Position numbers and translations under genes: made by a program | DNA from: Larix kaempferi | Lineage: Eukaryota; Streptophyta; Pinopsida; Pinales; Pinaceae | Direction: 5' to 3' | Assembly (NCBI GenBank): GCA_027924585.1 | Contig: BSBM01000602.1 | Coordinates: forward strand, 9,113,501-9,177,500 | Length of the DNA: 64,000 bases | Part shown: one piece after another, positions 1-10,328 of the stretch | Layout of the letters: the number at the start of each line of letters is the position of its first letter | Numbering within the stretch: the stretch's first letter is position 1 | The notes under the pieces: generated by a model | Seen by the model: the letters and a program-made list of their open reading frames with translations, nothing else | Told to the model about the DNA's origin: nothing | Database searches by the model: none

Positions 1-338
1 ATAGATGAAAATCCTTCTTTTGAATTTGAATCAGGGGCATAGGTCCCACCCATCATTTCAGCAAGCCTCCTCTTCCTCCCTACTTCTTCCTCTATCTTTC
101 TTTGCTTAGCCTTTTCCTCTTCAAACTTTTTAAAATGTGCTTGCATCTCAGCTCTAATGTGTCCAATAACATCTAGTGGGGCTTCACATGCCTTAACTTG
201 GCCTTTGATGGCTGCCAAGTGTTGTTTAAGCCGAAAAATCCCCCCACCCTTAATCTAGTTCTTGCAACACTTGCAATATATGTCCCCCTGAACAACATCT
301 GCATGGATCCATGCAGGATCTTTTGGTTTTGGGGCCAT
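1..338 (-). pseudogene. hAT transposase N-terminus (BED zinc finger), partial
   Basis: Reading minus from an ATG at 338, the frame gives MAPKPKDPAWIHADVV, then YCKCCKN, an in-frame TAG, then FRLKQHLAAIKG and a Lys/Glu-rich stretch ending LAEMMGG. The Cys-x2-Cys and His spacing with the RLKQHL motif is the BED-type DNA-binding finger at the N-terminus of plant hAT transposases. The same protein start (MAPKLKDSAWIHTDVV) occurs at 1843 on the plus strand, so the window holds two related elements facing apart. The DUF659 and dimerisation parts would lie left of position 1. With a stop inside the finger it cannot make a full product. The family call is firm; function is lost as it stands. Confidence 0.8.
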
Positions 339-1224
339 GAGTATAGAGTGCAGATCTTGATTCTGAGCTGGAAGTTGACATGCAAACACAAAAAAAAACT
401 CCAAACATAATAAGAAACCATCAATTTTTAACTTATGTTTGTAAGTTAAAAATTAAAATTATTGTGTTAAAAACTTAAAACTTAAAATGGTAAGTTAAAA
501 TTTCTGTTTAAAATTTAATTGATAAAATTTATTTTAAAAATTAAAATTCTCTGTTTGCAATTTAAATTTTAAATTCTAATTTCTGTCACCGACTCACCTG
601 TGTAAATTTTGTGTGGGTGTGATTGTGGGAGTGTGGGAGACCACAATCGGCTTCTCCCCACAGTGTGCACAGTGCACTTGCAGTGGTTCGCTGCTCGGAC
701 TCCGAAGTGATGTCTGCACTGTGCAGTGCTGCACCTAACTCCAACAGCTGCTCGAGTTGACTCCACATCCACCCAAGTTCCAACTTTCCAACACAATCGT
801 TGCTCGGGCTATGGCCACATCCACCCTGTTTGTAGTCCACGTCCACGGTTCCACCCTATTCCTTGCTATGGCCAGCCGGAGCTCCACTCTCTCGCTAGTC
901 GCGGGTTATGGTTATGGTTATGGTTATGTGCAATGGGAAGAGTGGTAGGGTTAGGTTACGGATAGTGTAGTGTAGGACCTAGGTTAGAATCTTAGATTAA
1001 GTATTAAAAATTTTTAAAAAACTTTAAAAAACTTTAAAAAAAACTTTAAAAATTTAAAAAAAAATTCAAATAGACCGATTTTTTACGTGAACCGGTTGGC
1101 CGAACCGATTCGGTGACCAGTTTGAACCGATCCACTGAACTGATTCGGTGACCGGTTTGAACCGGTCAGGTGATAAATCGGTGAATCAGCCAATTCCGAT
1201 TCCGATTTCACCGATTTTTAAAAC
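339..1224 (-). mobile_element. 5' non-coding part and end of the left hAT element
   Basis: This lies upstream of the minus-strand BED frame. It holds AT-rich sequence, a GC-richer block (about 590-960) with a short GGTTAT hexamer run at 903-926, and subterminal CCGGTT/GAACCG repeats. Near 1224 it ends in a motif that reads on the minus strand ATGTTTTAAAAATCGG. The right-hand hAT ends at 4842 with the same motif (CAATGTTTTAAAACTCGG on the minus strand), which supports both as hAT termini. The left end of this element is outside the window, so no TSD can be checked. Confidence 0.5.
1104..1176. repeat. hAT subterminal repeat, about 35-bp period, two copies
   Basis: Two head-to-tail copies of a unit containing GATTCGGTGACC and TTTGAACCG, starting near 1107 and 1142. 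CCGG-rich subterminal motifs next to a TTTTAAAACA end are typical of hAT elements, where transposase binds subterminal repeats. That role is inferred here. Confidence 0.55.
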
Positions 1225-1842
1225 ATAGCTAACATCACTTTTCATGCTGACTGTTGGAGAGTGAGACCGCCGAGACCGATACTCCCAAGACTCGAGAGTG
1301 ACCGCCGTGACTGTGTAGACTGTGGAGACCATGGCTGAGCCTTGAGGCTGTGTTTGCTAGATCGTGGTGCTGAGACGAGGATCGTGGCTGCTGGACACTA
1401 AGACCGTGGCCCCTAGCCCGCCGCTGGAGAGCCCGACTGTGCAAGGTGGTTGCGCTGCTACTGGAGCTCGGCAAGTTGGCAGAGCCGCATACTAGCAATC
1501 ACTGTTTTTTTTTAATTTACAATTAAATTTACGTTTTACTTCTTAATAAAATTTAACAAAAATTGCATTTACAAAATTGTAAATTAATAAAAAAATAAAA
1601 TAAAATTTGCATTTTTTAATAAAAAAAATTGTTACAACTATAATTTTTTTAATGAAATTTGCATTATAAAAATTACAGAACTATAAATTAATGTTTGTAA
1701 ATTTTTTTATTAATTGTCTATAATTTTTCTCTTTGTAAGTTTGTAACATTTTTTTCGTTTTATTTGCATGTTGAACAGTGAACTTAGTGAAGTATGAAGT
1801 TGTGAACTTGAAGTGTGACCAATCACCATTTACATTTCAAAA
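1225..1842. other. Region between the two hAT coding parts, no gene
   Basis: A GC-richer stretch (1250-1495) is followed by A/T-rich sequence up to the second hAT start. Open frames here show no domain. The right-hand hAT may begin at 1501, where ACTGTTTTTT resembles its other end. The 8-mers bordering that model (1493-1500 and 4843-4850) match at only 5 of 8 positions, so the left boundary is not settled. Confidence 0.4.
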
Positions 1843-4462
1843 TGGCCCCGAAATTGAAAGATTCAGCATGGATCCATACTGATGTGGTTGACGGGAAGAT
1901 GTATTGCAAATATTGCAAAAATGGATTAAAGGAGGGGGCATTCATAGGCTTAAACAACATTTGGCTGCCATTAGAGGAAATGTTGCCCCGTGTGAAGCTA
2001 ATTCAAAGGTGATTGAAGAGATAAGGCTGGAGTTGCAATAACAATTTGATCCATATCAAGTGGATAAGACTAATCAAAAAGAGAGAGAGGAAGAAATAGG
2101 GAAGAAGAGGCATCTTTCAGAAATGATGAGATTTGCGCCTCAGGCTGAATATGAAGGCTCCTCATCCATGCCTTCTACCAAATTTGGGGATCCCTTTCAG
2201 TATGTTCCTCGCCCCCAAACAAATCTTCCCAAAAAGGGGGGTAATATCCAAAACTATTTCTAACCTTAAAACACCTCTGGTATTGCGGTTGCTTCTCGAC
2301 CAATTCAACCCACCATAGATGCCCATTGGAAAAAGCAATACAAAGAAATTGCTCATGAGTACATAGCTAGATGGTGGTATGATGCAGATATTCCCTTCAA
2401 TACTGCTCGTTCACCTTATTTTCAGCCTATGTGGGATTTTGTTATTGCTATTGGTAAGGGCTTCAAAGGCCCTAGTATGCATGACTTGAAGGGATCTCTT
2501 TTGCAGAAAGAGATCAAATCCTTGGATGAATACTTCAAGGAGTTCAAAGCATCATGGGTCGTAACAGGATGTACTATCATGTCAGATGGATGGACTGATG
2601 CAAGGAACCGAACCATCATAAACTTCCTTATCTCTTGCCCACAGGGAACCATGTTTTTGAAATCATATGATGCATCCGATAAGGTGAAAGATGCAAATCT
2701 CTTATTTCAGCTTTTAGTTGAGGTTGTTGAGTTGGTGGGGGTAGCTAATGTTGTGCAGGTCATCACAGATAATGCTTCTAACTATGTTCTTGCTGGTAAG
2801 ATGTTAGAGGAAAAATACACAACAATATTTTGGACCCCATGTGCGGCACATTGCATAGACCTCATGCTTGAGGACATATGCAAACAGGATTGGATCATGC
2901 ACACTGTAGAGCATGCCAAAAGCGTCACAAGATACATCTACAACCACTCATGGGTATTGAGCTTGATGAGGAAACACACACAGGGTAAGGAACTTGTTAG
3001 GCCTACCATTACTAGATTTGCAACTCACTTCCTCACGTTGCAATCTCTCATTGCTCAAAGACAAAACTTGGAACAAATGGTTTCAAGTGATGAATGGAAT
3101 TCAAGTAAATGGGCCCGCGGAACAGATGGAAAAGACACCAAGAAGAAAATCTTGGAAAGCTCATTTTGGAGAAAAGCAGTAGAGGTTTTGAAAATTACTG
3201 AGCCACTTGTTAAAGTGTTACAATTGGTGGATGGGGAAAGATTGGCCATGGGCTACATTTATGAGGCCATGGATCAGGCAAAGGAACAAAATAAGGGCAG
3301 CATACAAGGATAGAGTGGCCAAGTATGGGCCTATCTGGGATATCATCGATAGGAGATGGAACAATCAACTCCATCGTCCTATACATGCAACTGGGTATTT
3401 TCTGAACCCAAGGTACCATATAGAGCTCGATTTGGAGAAGATCAGAACGAGGAGGTCAAAGATGGATTGTATGAGTGCCTTGGGCGCATGGTCCCAAATG
3501 AGATGGCGCAGTTGGAGATACACCAACAGATTACCGCTTACACTAGAGCCACAGGTACCTTTGGCAAACTTGTGGCTAAGATTGCAAGAGATGTGGACCA
3601 ACTAGGTAAACAATTCCATTGTTTTATTAAATTCAGTTATTTAATTTTTAAAATTAAAAAACTTCAATATTTAGTCAAATTGACAATCTAATTCGTCGAT
3701 TTAACTGTCTTTGTACGTGCAGCAACATGGTGGGAGTCACTTGGTGGCCAAGGCCGTCAATTGCAAATGTTTGCAATTCGAATCCTTAGTTAACCATGCA
3801 GTTCTTCCAGGTGTGAGCGCAATTGGTCTGTCTTTGAGCGGATTCACACAAAGAAGAGAAACTGTTTAGAGCAAAACTGGTTAAATGATCTAGTCTTCGT
3901 GCAGTACAACCTTCGTTTCAGGCACAACCAATTGATGAACAAAAGACCTAATACTGATCCCATTGTGTTGGATGATATTGACCCAGCCTCAGATTGGTTA
4001 GTGGAGACTGAAGAGCCCGAGTTCGATCCTGATTTTGATATTGAGGTGGATGCGGTCCGTAATATTAGTCTGGAGGCAGATCTACTATTACCAGTACCAT
4101 CATCAGTTCATGCAGGTGTAGAAGCTAGATCCATAATATTTTTTTTCTATCATTGAATAATATATGAGTGTTCAATATTACTATATTAATAATTTGATAT
4201 AACTATTGATATAGCATTATTTCTTTCCAAACATGGCAGGCACTAGTTGAGAGGGAGAGATGCGTGCATCTGCAGCCACTTATCCACGTCCACCTCGTGC
4301 TTTTACCCATTCAGCTATACTCCAGCTAGTGTTGCTCCTAGTGCAACAGCTATAGATGACCTTGAGGGGTTTGAGCCCGAGCCAAATGCCATTGCCTATA
4401 TCATTGCTAGTCCGAGTGCTAGTTCTAGGCATAGCAGTGGTGATGAGTTTGATGATTGATCA
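1843..4462 (+). pseudogene. hAT transposase (BED, DUF659, hAT dimerisation), degenerate
   Basis: Order along the strand: a BED finger from 1843 (YCKYCKN, then RLKQHLAAIRG after a 1-bp frameshift); stops at about 2039 and 2262; a long clean frame 2429-3313 with MSDGWTDARN, VITDNASN and WTPCAAHCIDLML, the DUF659/RNase H-like catalytic core of plant hAT proteins; a frameshift near 3290; then WWESLGGQG and QYNLRFRHNQLM, the C-terminal dimerisation region. Two introns with GT/AG borders fit at 3606-3722 and 4116-4239, the first restoring the frame QLATWWESLGG. The acidic tail ends SSGDEFDD at about 4459. Several stops and shifts make it inactive. The hAT identity is clear. Confidence 0.88.
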
Positions 4463-4842
4463 TGTTGATCAATGATGTAGTGGCATACTTATTACTAGCA
4501 TCATAGCATTTTGTTTTTTGGACTCTATCACTCCACATGCCATTTAGGCCTCTTTGATTATGTATTTTCACTTTGTTCTAGTCTTCCAGATATGTATTAT
4601 GTATTGTACACTGGGTCGGCATAGTACACTTCGTGCCATTTTGATATGTTCATCCTTATATGGTATATACATGATAGACTTTGGATATTTTGTCTCTAAT
4701 ACTTTGGAATAATGGATTATAATCTTTAAAATATCTTTTTTATTTAAAATTTAAATATTTTATGTGTTTTTTAGTAAACCGAGTGATTAAAATCAAATTG
4801 TCCGAGTCATTGCCGATTCCAAGTCCGAGTTTTAAAACATTG
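4463..4842 (+). mobile_element. 3' non-coding end of the right hAT element
   Basis: AT-rich sequence after the transposase stop, ending in GAGTTTTAAAACATTG at 4827-4842, the terminal motif shared with the left hAT. Immediately after it begins the segment duplicated around the second mTERF copy (39889 onward). In that copy TTGCAATC precedes the shared CATACAAAAAC, so the hAT abuts the duplication edge. Confidence 0.5.
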
Positions 4843-5811
4843 CTACAATCATACAAAAACTAAATTTTAATTGTATTTCTTGCTATGTTGATGCATTGAA
4901 GCAAGTCTAAACAGTGATGTGGGATCATCTATCCCTACATTTTGGCTCATCTATGCCTACGTTTGTTCATCCAAGGAAACATGTACACTTGCATGGCACG
5001 AAGAGCTTGCACAACTTGACACCTTACAAGCTTCAAGGCAGAAAGATCAACAAGGATATACTAGGACATCTTTAAAAAAATAATATAATGTAAACTATTT
5101 GACTTGGCGTTGGGCCCGGCAAATGAGGACTACATATTTGACGATGTGCCCGTATCATACATAAGAAACTGTGTACAAGGAAACTAAAAAAATTGTTTTC
5201 TATCCAAAATGCAGATATCGGTAAGGAGACTCAACATCCTGGATTATAACTAGACTACACATTTAGAACCACGAACAGCTAATTCACAAAATTCTTATTA
5301 ATGAGTTATGGGAATTTGGTTGTTTTTGCGGACAAGACAAGTAGGCCTTTAGAGGCAGCCCGGATTCTGTTAACTAAAACAGTGAGTTGTTTTACATAAA
5401 TGCAAGAGTTCTTAACAGACAACAACAGAAGGTGCTATGTCGATAACAAACAAAAAATCTGTTTTCTCACATCTGCTGATATAAAAAGTCTAATTACACA
5501 CATAAAGGCAACGGAAAACAGAAAAGAAGGTGTCAGTTGTATCCATAATTTTAAAAAAATGAAGAAATGCTGTAAAATTGCACCTGTGTTTAAATATGCT
5601 CAAATGCTAGCTGGTAGCTGTATGGCTTCGACATTACAACAGTTCTTTGGGAGTTTTCTTGTGCCAAGGAAGCCATAGAACTGTCATAAGCTGGATTCTT
5701 AATGATATCTGGCTGAAAAGAATAACTTGAAAAAGAAAATTAGTGCAGAGGAAAATTCATGTTTCAAGTCCTGACGAACTCTCAGAACTTCCACGAATGT
5801 CTTTGATTTAA
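4843..5811. repeat. Downstream flank of mTERF copy 1, duplicated at 39889-40807
   Basis: Nearly the whole stretch is repeated next to the second mTERF copy, for example TTGATGCATTG, AACAGTGATGTGGGATCATC and CCAAGGAAACATGTA. On the minus strand this is the 3' side of the gene and probably holds its 3' UTR near 5700-5811. Small open frames (for example 5400-5678) are not kept between copies, so I do not call them genes. Confidence 0.7.
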
Positions 5812-6933
5812 TCAATCACTTCGTGTCTCCTTGTCAATCATCAGCTTTCCAGTTTTCCCACCATGGTAAATATCCTGCAGAATTGAGGATTTAGCATTCT
5901 CATTAACATATTTTTCGAAGAATTGTTTATCTGTCAACTTAAAAATCGACATCTTTATTTTCAACTCTTGCCCTTGCATGGACTTCAATGCCTCCATTAC
6001 TCCATACCGAGGAATTATCCTGTTCTCCAAGCTGCAACCAAACAGAAGCGGATTTGACACAAAAGTGGCCAATGGAAGTCCCACAGTATTGACCACGAAA
6101 TCTACTTTACGCTTCAAGGTTTCCTCTGTTAGCCCAAGAAACTGTGGATACCGTCTAACTAGTACCGAAATTTGTTTTTCGGAGAAACCTAAACAGCTCA
6201 AGCAATGCAGTCTTCGCTCTATTTTTTCTTTCCCTAGTCCCAAAATTGAGTGCACAGCATATGCAAACAACTTTGATCCCTTCTTAATCCCGAGATTCTC
6301 CATCAGTTGAAATGACTCTATAACTTTTTCCTTTGTAGTCAGCAGTAGACGGGGTCGCTTCGCCACAAGATATGATAACGCTTCACCATCAACGCCCAAT
6401 CTTTGCAAAAGTGAAATTGCAGATTTAAGCTTATCCTTTGAAACCCTAAATATGATTGCATCTCTTAAAACGAGGTTGCGCATATCCTCTTCCTTTATGA
6501 AAGTCCGAAGGAAGCTGAGCTTAGGCTTTATGTTGCTTTCGGAACTACTAAAGAGCAGCCGAGGGTTACGAAGGACCACCGTTCGAACCTGAGCAGGGGT
6601 GGTCAACCCACAGCCCTTTAACAACTCCAAAACTTGTTCCAAATTGTGGGTCGATTTTACACGAAGCAACGAACTGTAATGTCTAAAGCCTCTTGTGATA
6701 TCTTCATCTGCTAAACCACATTTGCTAATGAGAAAATCACTGACAACACCCCTGTTTGGTGGAGTCGTGGATGGCATTTCCATTAGGTTACAGAAATTGG
6801 CAAGTTTTGTGTGGGAATTTGCATAAAGTGGAATAGAAGGAAGCAGAGAAATCGCGAGTGAGGGGCGATGGCATGATAATGGGAGTTGGTTGGTGATCAA
6901 TCGTTTCCATATCTTCAACTGAATAGACATCAT
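5812..6933 (-). CDS. mTERF family protein, organelle-targeted (copy 1, apparently intact)
   Basis: A 373-residue open frame from a double ATG at 6933/6930 to the stop at 5812. The family comprises helical-repeat proteins that bind nucleic acid in mitochondria or plastids and act in transcription, termination or RNA maturation. Repeated mTERF motifs with the diagnostic proline are visible: NPRLLF (123-128), RPRLLL (193-198), YPQFLG (262-267) and NPLLFG (294-299), then SLENRIIPRY and a C-terminal YVNENAKSS. The first 50 residues contain no Asp or Glu and several Arg/Lys/Ser, fitting a transit peptide, more likely mitochondrial. I chose this start because it follows a 3' splice site by three bases and matches the start of copy 2. 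The upstream open extension to 7131 crosses a probable intron. The length suits plant mTERFs. The exact member is not assignable. Confidence 0.9.
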   Translation of the reverse strand: MMSIQLKIWKRLITNQLPLSCHRPSLAISLLPSIPLYANSHTKLANFCNLMEMPSTTPPNRGVVSDFLISKCGLADEDITRGFRHYSSLLRVKSTHNLEQVLELLKGCGLTTPAQVRTVVLRNPRLLFSSSESNIKPKLSFLRTFIKEEDMRNLVLRDAIIFRVSKDKLKSAISLLQRLGVDGEALSYLVAKRPRLLLTTKEKVIESFQLMENLGIKKGSKLFAYAVHSILGLGKEKIERRLHCLSCLGFSEKQISVLVRRYPQFLGLTEETLKRKVDFVVNTVGLPLATFVSNPLLFGCSLENRIIPRYGVMEALKSMQGQELKIKMSIFKLTDKQFFEKYVNENAKSSILQDIYHGGKTGKLMIDKETRSD

Positions 6934-6936
6934 CCT

Positions 6937-7001
6937 CTGTGAAATAGAAATTACAGAGTCTCGTATGAATGAGGATTTTGAAAGAGGGATAATCAATTTA
7001 C
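6937..7001 (-). other. Short 5' UTR intron of mTERF copy 1 (65 nt)
   Basis: Minus-strand GTAAATTG at 7001 follows CCAG, and TTTCTATTTCACAG ends at 6937, three bases before the ATG. The same borders occur in copy 2 (64 nt) and the donor is kept in the promoter-only copy at 9924. The one-base length difference would break a read-through frame, which supports an intron rather than coding sequence. Confidence 0.6.
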
Positions 7002-7427
7002 CTGGAGTGGACGAGCGGAATCGATGAGTGAACACCTGTAGCTGAAAGCCTGGAGGGATCACCGAGATGGGGATGGAGCCTGGAGGGATCACCGAGTAGG
7101 TTTTAAGGGCGGTGGAGCCTGGAGGGATCACCTAGTGGGGTTTAGCGATCTGCCTGATGTTCCCTACGGTTTTATTTAACGTCAAAAGTGAGATTTCATG
7201 TGGCGGTATCTGTATAGAAAGGGTCAACACGGCTAAACTTCTATTGATAAACCACTACAGCGTTCACCCATCCATTTCAAGAAACGTAGTCTCTCCGAAC
7301 TTGTATGCATAAACGGCTTTTTAACAATATGCATAAATAGGTTTTAAAGTGGTAATTCTCATCCACTTAGAAGCGTAGTAAACATCATCTCCATCTTTAG
7401 AAAAGTCAAGGGGAGGATATGTAAATT
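7002..7427 (-). promoter_or_regulatory. 5' UTR exon and promoter region of mTERF copy 1
   Basis: Sequence upstream of the splice donor that is conserved in three places: here, at 9890-10323 and at 42003-42390. Shared stretches include GCCTGATGTTCCCTAC, TTTATTTAACGTCAAAAGTG, AACTTGTATGCATAAA and TCTCATCCACTTAGA. A direct triplet of GGAGCCTGGAGGGATCACC (about 7052-7131) marks this copy. I see no certain TATA box. The right border is a T-run where a LINE 3' end begins. Confidence 0.55.
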
Positions 7428-7759
7428 TTTTTTTCACCGAAGGAAAAAGAAAACAACTTTGCTATTAAGAGTATGAATCAAAAGTAACAATACAAAACTA
7501 GGTTCACAACCTCTTAACTTCCATCATGATAACACTATATTCTGATGTGCTTATCGGTTGTCTCCCAAAATATACTAGTGAAAAACTATCATTTTTCCAT
7601 GTCCAGTCTTACAAGAAAAATACATTCTATCATATTTTTGTTTTCAGAAAACTTATAACTAAAAACTTTATATAACTTCTGAAAATCACGACAAAAAGAT
7701 GTAGCCCAAAAAAGTGTGAGGAAAGCACTTAAAATTATCTAAAATAAACAAACATTGGA

Positions 7760-8785
7760 CTACGATCCCATCTCGTCCAAATGATTATCTCTATATTCTT
7801 CATGATGGAAAAGTCCAGACTGATAATCCAGTGCCCTCTTTGACAGTCTAACTGTTGTGTCGTTGTGCTCCCTCAAAATATGCATGAAAGAAATCATGTG
7901 GAAGTCATCAATTAAACCTCGGATCTTGTCCTTCCAATGGTCTTGAATCAGCACATGAAGCTGAGCATTGTTATTTACCTAGTCAATTACAAAGCACGAG
8001 TCACCGAAGACACATAGTTGTGTGAGATTAGTCTTCTTTGTGAACTATAGGAGACCCAATAGCGCAACCATTTCTACCTTAGTGTTTGTACAAACACCCA
8101 AGTTCATCCAACAACGATAATAATGGTTCTCCGCCATTTTAAGAAATATGCCAGCTCCCCCTATATTTGCTTGAGCTGCGCCATCAAACCATTCGACAGG
8201 ATAAGAGGAAGGTTCAGGAGGAGGCATATATCGTGGCTTTATCGGGTGTGAGAGGATTTGAAAATGAAGAAAATGCTCCACAATCTTTGCAACTCTGAAT
8301 GGAAAATAAATGGAACATCCTTTGAATATAACAATGTTTCTATAGAGCCAAATGCCCCATAAAATGAAGCCCAGAAGATTCCCATGGGATGGATGGGACG
8401 AGCACCAACTGCATAGACATGCTTCTAATGAGTTTCCATGCCAAGAAACCAATATCTGCAAAGCCAATAGAACCACCTTCCAAATATTATGACTGAAGTG
8501 GCAATGGATGAACAAATTATTGATGTCTTCCTCACCATCCAAACATAACATACATATATTTGGGCCAAAGAAACCACGCTTTAACATATTATCCCATATT
8601 AAAATATTATTCTCCAGTGTTAACCAAGACAAATATTTTACCTTCAGAGGAGCCTCCGATTTCCAAACAGTGGAATGCCACCATCGTGAAACTACGTCAC
8701 CAGAAGAATAAGCATATGCTTCATACGCCATATTCACAGAGACCAAGCTCGTCTCTGTGTTCCAGGACCAACAAATGGCATCCAA
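7760..8785 (-). pseudogene. LINE zf-RVT and RNase H domains (copy 1)
   Basis: The frame 8785-8045 shows WWHSTVWKSEAPLKVKYLSW followed by CMLCLDGEEDINNLFIHC, the Cys/His pattern of the zf-RVT domain found after plant L1 RTs, then VEWFDGAAQANIGGAG, the first strand and Asp of an RNase H. After a stop at 8045 the domain continues in 7954-7760 with LREHNDTTVRLSKRAL, where an Asn-Asp pair replaces the usual acidic motif. RNase H is common in plant L1 elements. The stop makes this copy inactive. Confidence 0.8.
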
Positions 8786-9539
8786 AGCCTAATTTAGTGT
8801 AATCCCGACCATACATAAATTCCTTATGTAAGTTTTCCACTCCATCACAACATTTGCTTGAAGACCTAGTATATTCGAAGAGATCCACATACTAGCTGAG
8901 AAAGGAAATATATCCCTCTATAATGAAGAGACTATAAAAGACCCTGGGACAATCTCTAATCTGATTGCAACCAACAAAAGGGTCCACACCAACCTTGACC
9001 TGCGCACTATTCCCAATCGTCCACACCAACCAACCTTTCATCATAGGAAGAGAGTTACTTAGCGCCATCCACATGTTTGATGCCACATACTGCACAAGGG
9101 AATCTCCACGATGTCATTCAATAACTGAAGTTCTTTTCAGGTATTTTTCCCTCATGATCTGACTCCACAAGCCTTCCCCAAACAAATCTCTCCATAAGCT
9201 TTTCATGGCTAAGCTCTTGGAAAACCACCATAGGTTTTTGATCCCCAACCCCCCATATCATGTGGTAAGCATGATCTCAACCAATTTTCAAGGTGGTACT
9301 TGAAATGATCTCGACCCCCCATCCATAAGAAATTGGAAAACCATTGATTTTAAATTATGATGATGGATGAAGGCAGTTTAGCCAATGTAAACCAATATAT
9401 TGGCAGACCTTGAAGCACAGGGTTGATGGGAATCAAGCGTCCTCCTAGAGAGAGTTATTTGTTCGACTAGATGGTAATCCTCTTATCCACTTTCTTAATT
9501 AACCAAAGCCAATCATTTACAAAATAGTTATTTGGTTTC

Positions 9540-9646
9540 GATCCCATGGGGATAGAGAAATTGGTAATGAGTAATTGAGTTGAAAAGTTGTAAATTGAAG
9601 GTCACAAGTTCAAATCCCCATGGATACTTACTTACAAAAAAAAAAC
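9540..9646 (+). mobile_element. Short SINE-like insert with 14-bp target-site duplication
   Basis: A 107-bp sequence ending in a 10-A tract and flanked by exact copies of AGTTATTTGGTTTC at 9526-9539 and 9647-9660. LINE copies 2 and 3 have this 14-mer once (about 14733 and 22889), so the empty site is known. AGTTCAAATCC at 9607-9617 resembles a pol III B box, and an A box upstream is only weakly matched. Long TSD plus poly(A) is the signature of LINE-machinery retroposition. Confidence 0.8.
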
Positions 9647-9886
9647 AGTTATTTGGTTTCAAAAAACAAAAAAACAAATAACTCATGCCCAAATCTAGGG
9701 GGAGTAACTAAAATGGTAAAGTATCTGAAAAGAGTGCCAGTTAATCATCATCCAGATTATGATAATAAAAAGAAGACTTAAGAGAATTTACCTGCAAACC
9801 AGAAGCCCGACAAAAAGGTTTATGGATCCCATGAAATGTAACCTTCACCAAATAACAAGACATCGTCTACAAAGAGAAAATGTGAA

Positions 9887-10323
9887 TCAAAATGAGGGTT
9901 TTGAAAGAGGGATAGACAATTTACCTGAAGTGCACGAGCGGAATCGATGAGTGCTCAAAGCTAGGCACTGGATAAAAGACCAAATAACCGAGTAGGGTTT
10001 AACGAGGGTCGAGCTTGAGAGATCATCGATTAGGGCTTAGGAAGTTGCCTGATGTTCCCTACAGTTTTATTTAACATCAAAAGTGAGATTTCATGTGGTG
10101 GTATCTGTATAGAAAGGGTCAACACAGCTAAAATTATATTGATAAACCACTTCAGCATCCACCCATCCCTTTCAAGAAATGTAGTTTGTCTGAACTTGTA
10201 TGCATAAATGACTTTTAAACAAATTATATGCATAAATATCTTTTAAAGTGGTAATTCTCATCCACTTAGAAGCGTAGTAAACATCATCTCCATCTTTAGA
10301 AAATTCAAAAAGAATTAACAATG
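9887..10323 (-). repeat. Promoter-only third copy of the mTERF 5' region
   Basis: Matches 6950-7410 and 41965-42345 (GAGGGTTTTGAAA, CACGAGCGGAATCGATGAGTG, TTGCCTGATGTTCCC, AACTTGTATGCATAAA) but is joined on its left to LINE sequence, with no mTERF coding region. The splice donor GTAAATTG is retained at 9924. It is best explained as the second unit of a tandem duplication whose left breakpoint fell inside the 5' UTR intron. Confidence 0.8.
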
Positions 10324-10328
10324 GGAGG

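Larger units (their letters stand above)
7428..9886 (-). mobile_element. L1-type LINE copy 1, 5'-truncated
   Basis: A minus-strand non-LTR retrotransposon whose 3' end abuts the mTERF promoter at a T-run (its poly(A) on the minus strand). From right to left it holds part of the RT thumb (NDWLWLIKKV), the zf-RVT zinc domain and an RNase H. The right end stops inside RT at about 9886 and jumps directly into a second copy of the mTERF 5' region. Endonuclease and RT catalytic motifs are missing. Unlike copies 2 and 3 it carries no gypsy LTR at the site near 8370, but it does carry a small SINE at 9540. Confidence 0.85.

Noticed and set aside
903-926. GGTTAT hexamer run, telomere-like
   Set aside because: Four units only and not the plant TTTAGGG unit; a simple repeat inside a hAT element.
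1493-4850. 8-bp TSD for the right hAT (TAGCAATC / CTACAATC)
   Set aside because: Only 5 of 8 positions agree and the left flank does not match the duplicate locus at 39880.
7002-7131. N-terminal extension of mTERF copy 1 (start at 7131)
   Set aside because: It crosses a probable intron whose length differs by one base in copy 2, and it encodes a low-complexity repeat of the 5' UTR.
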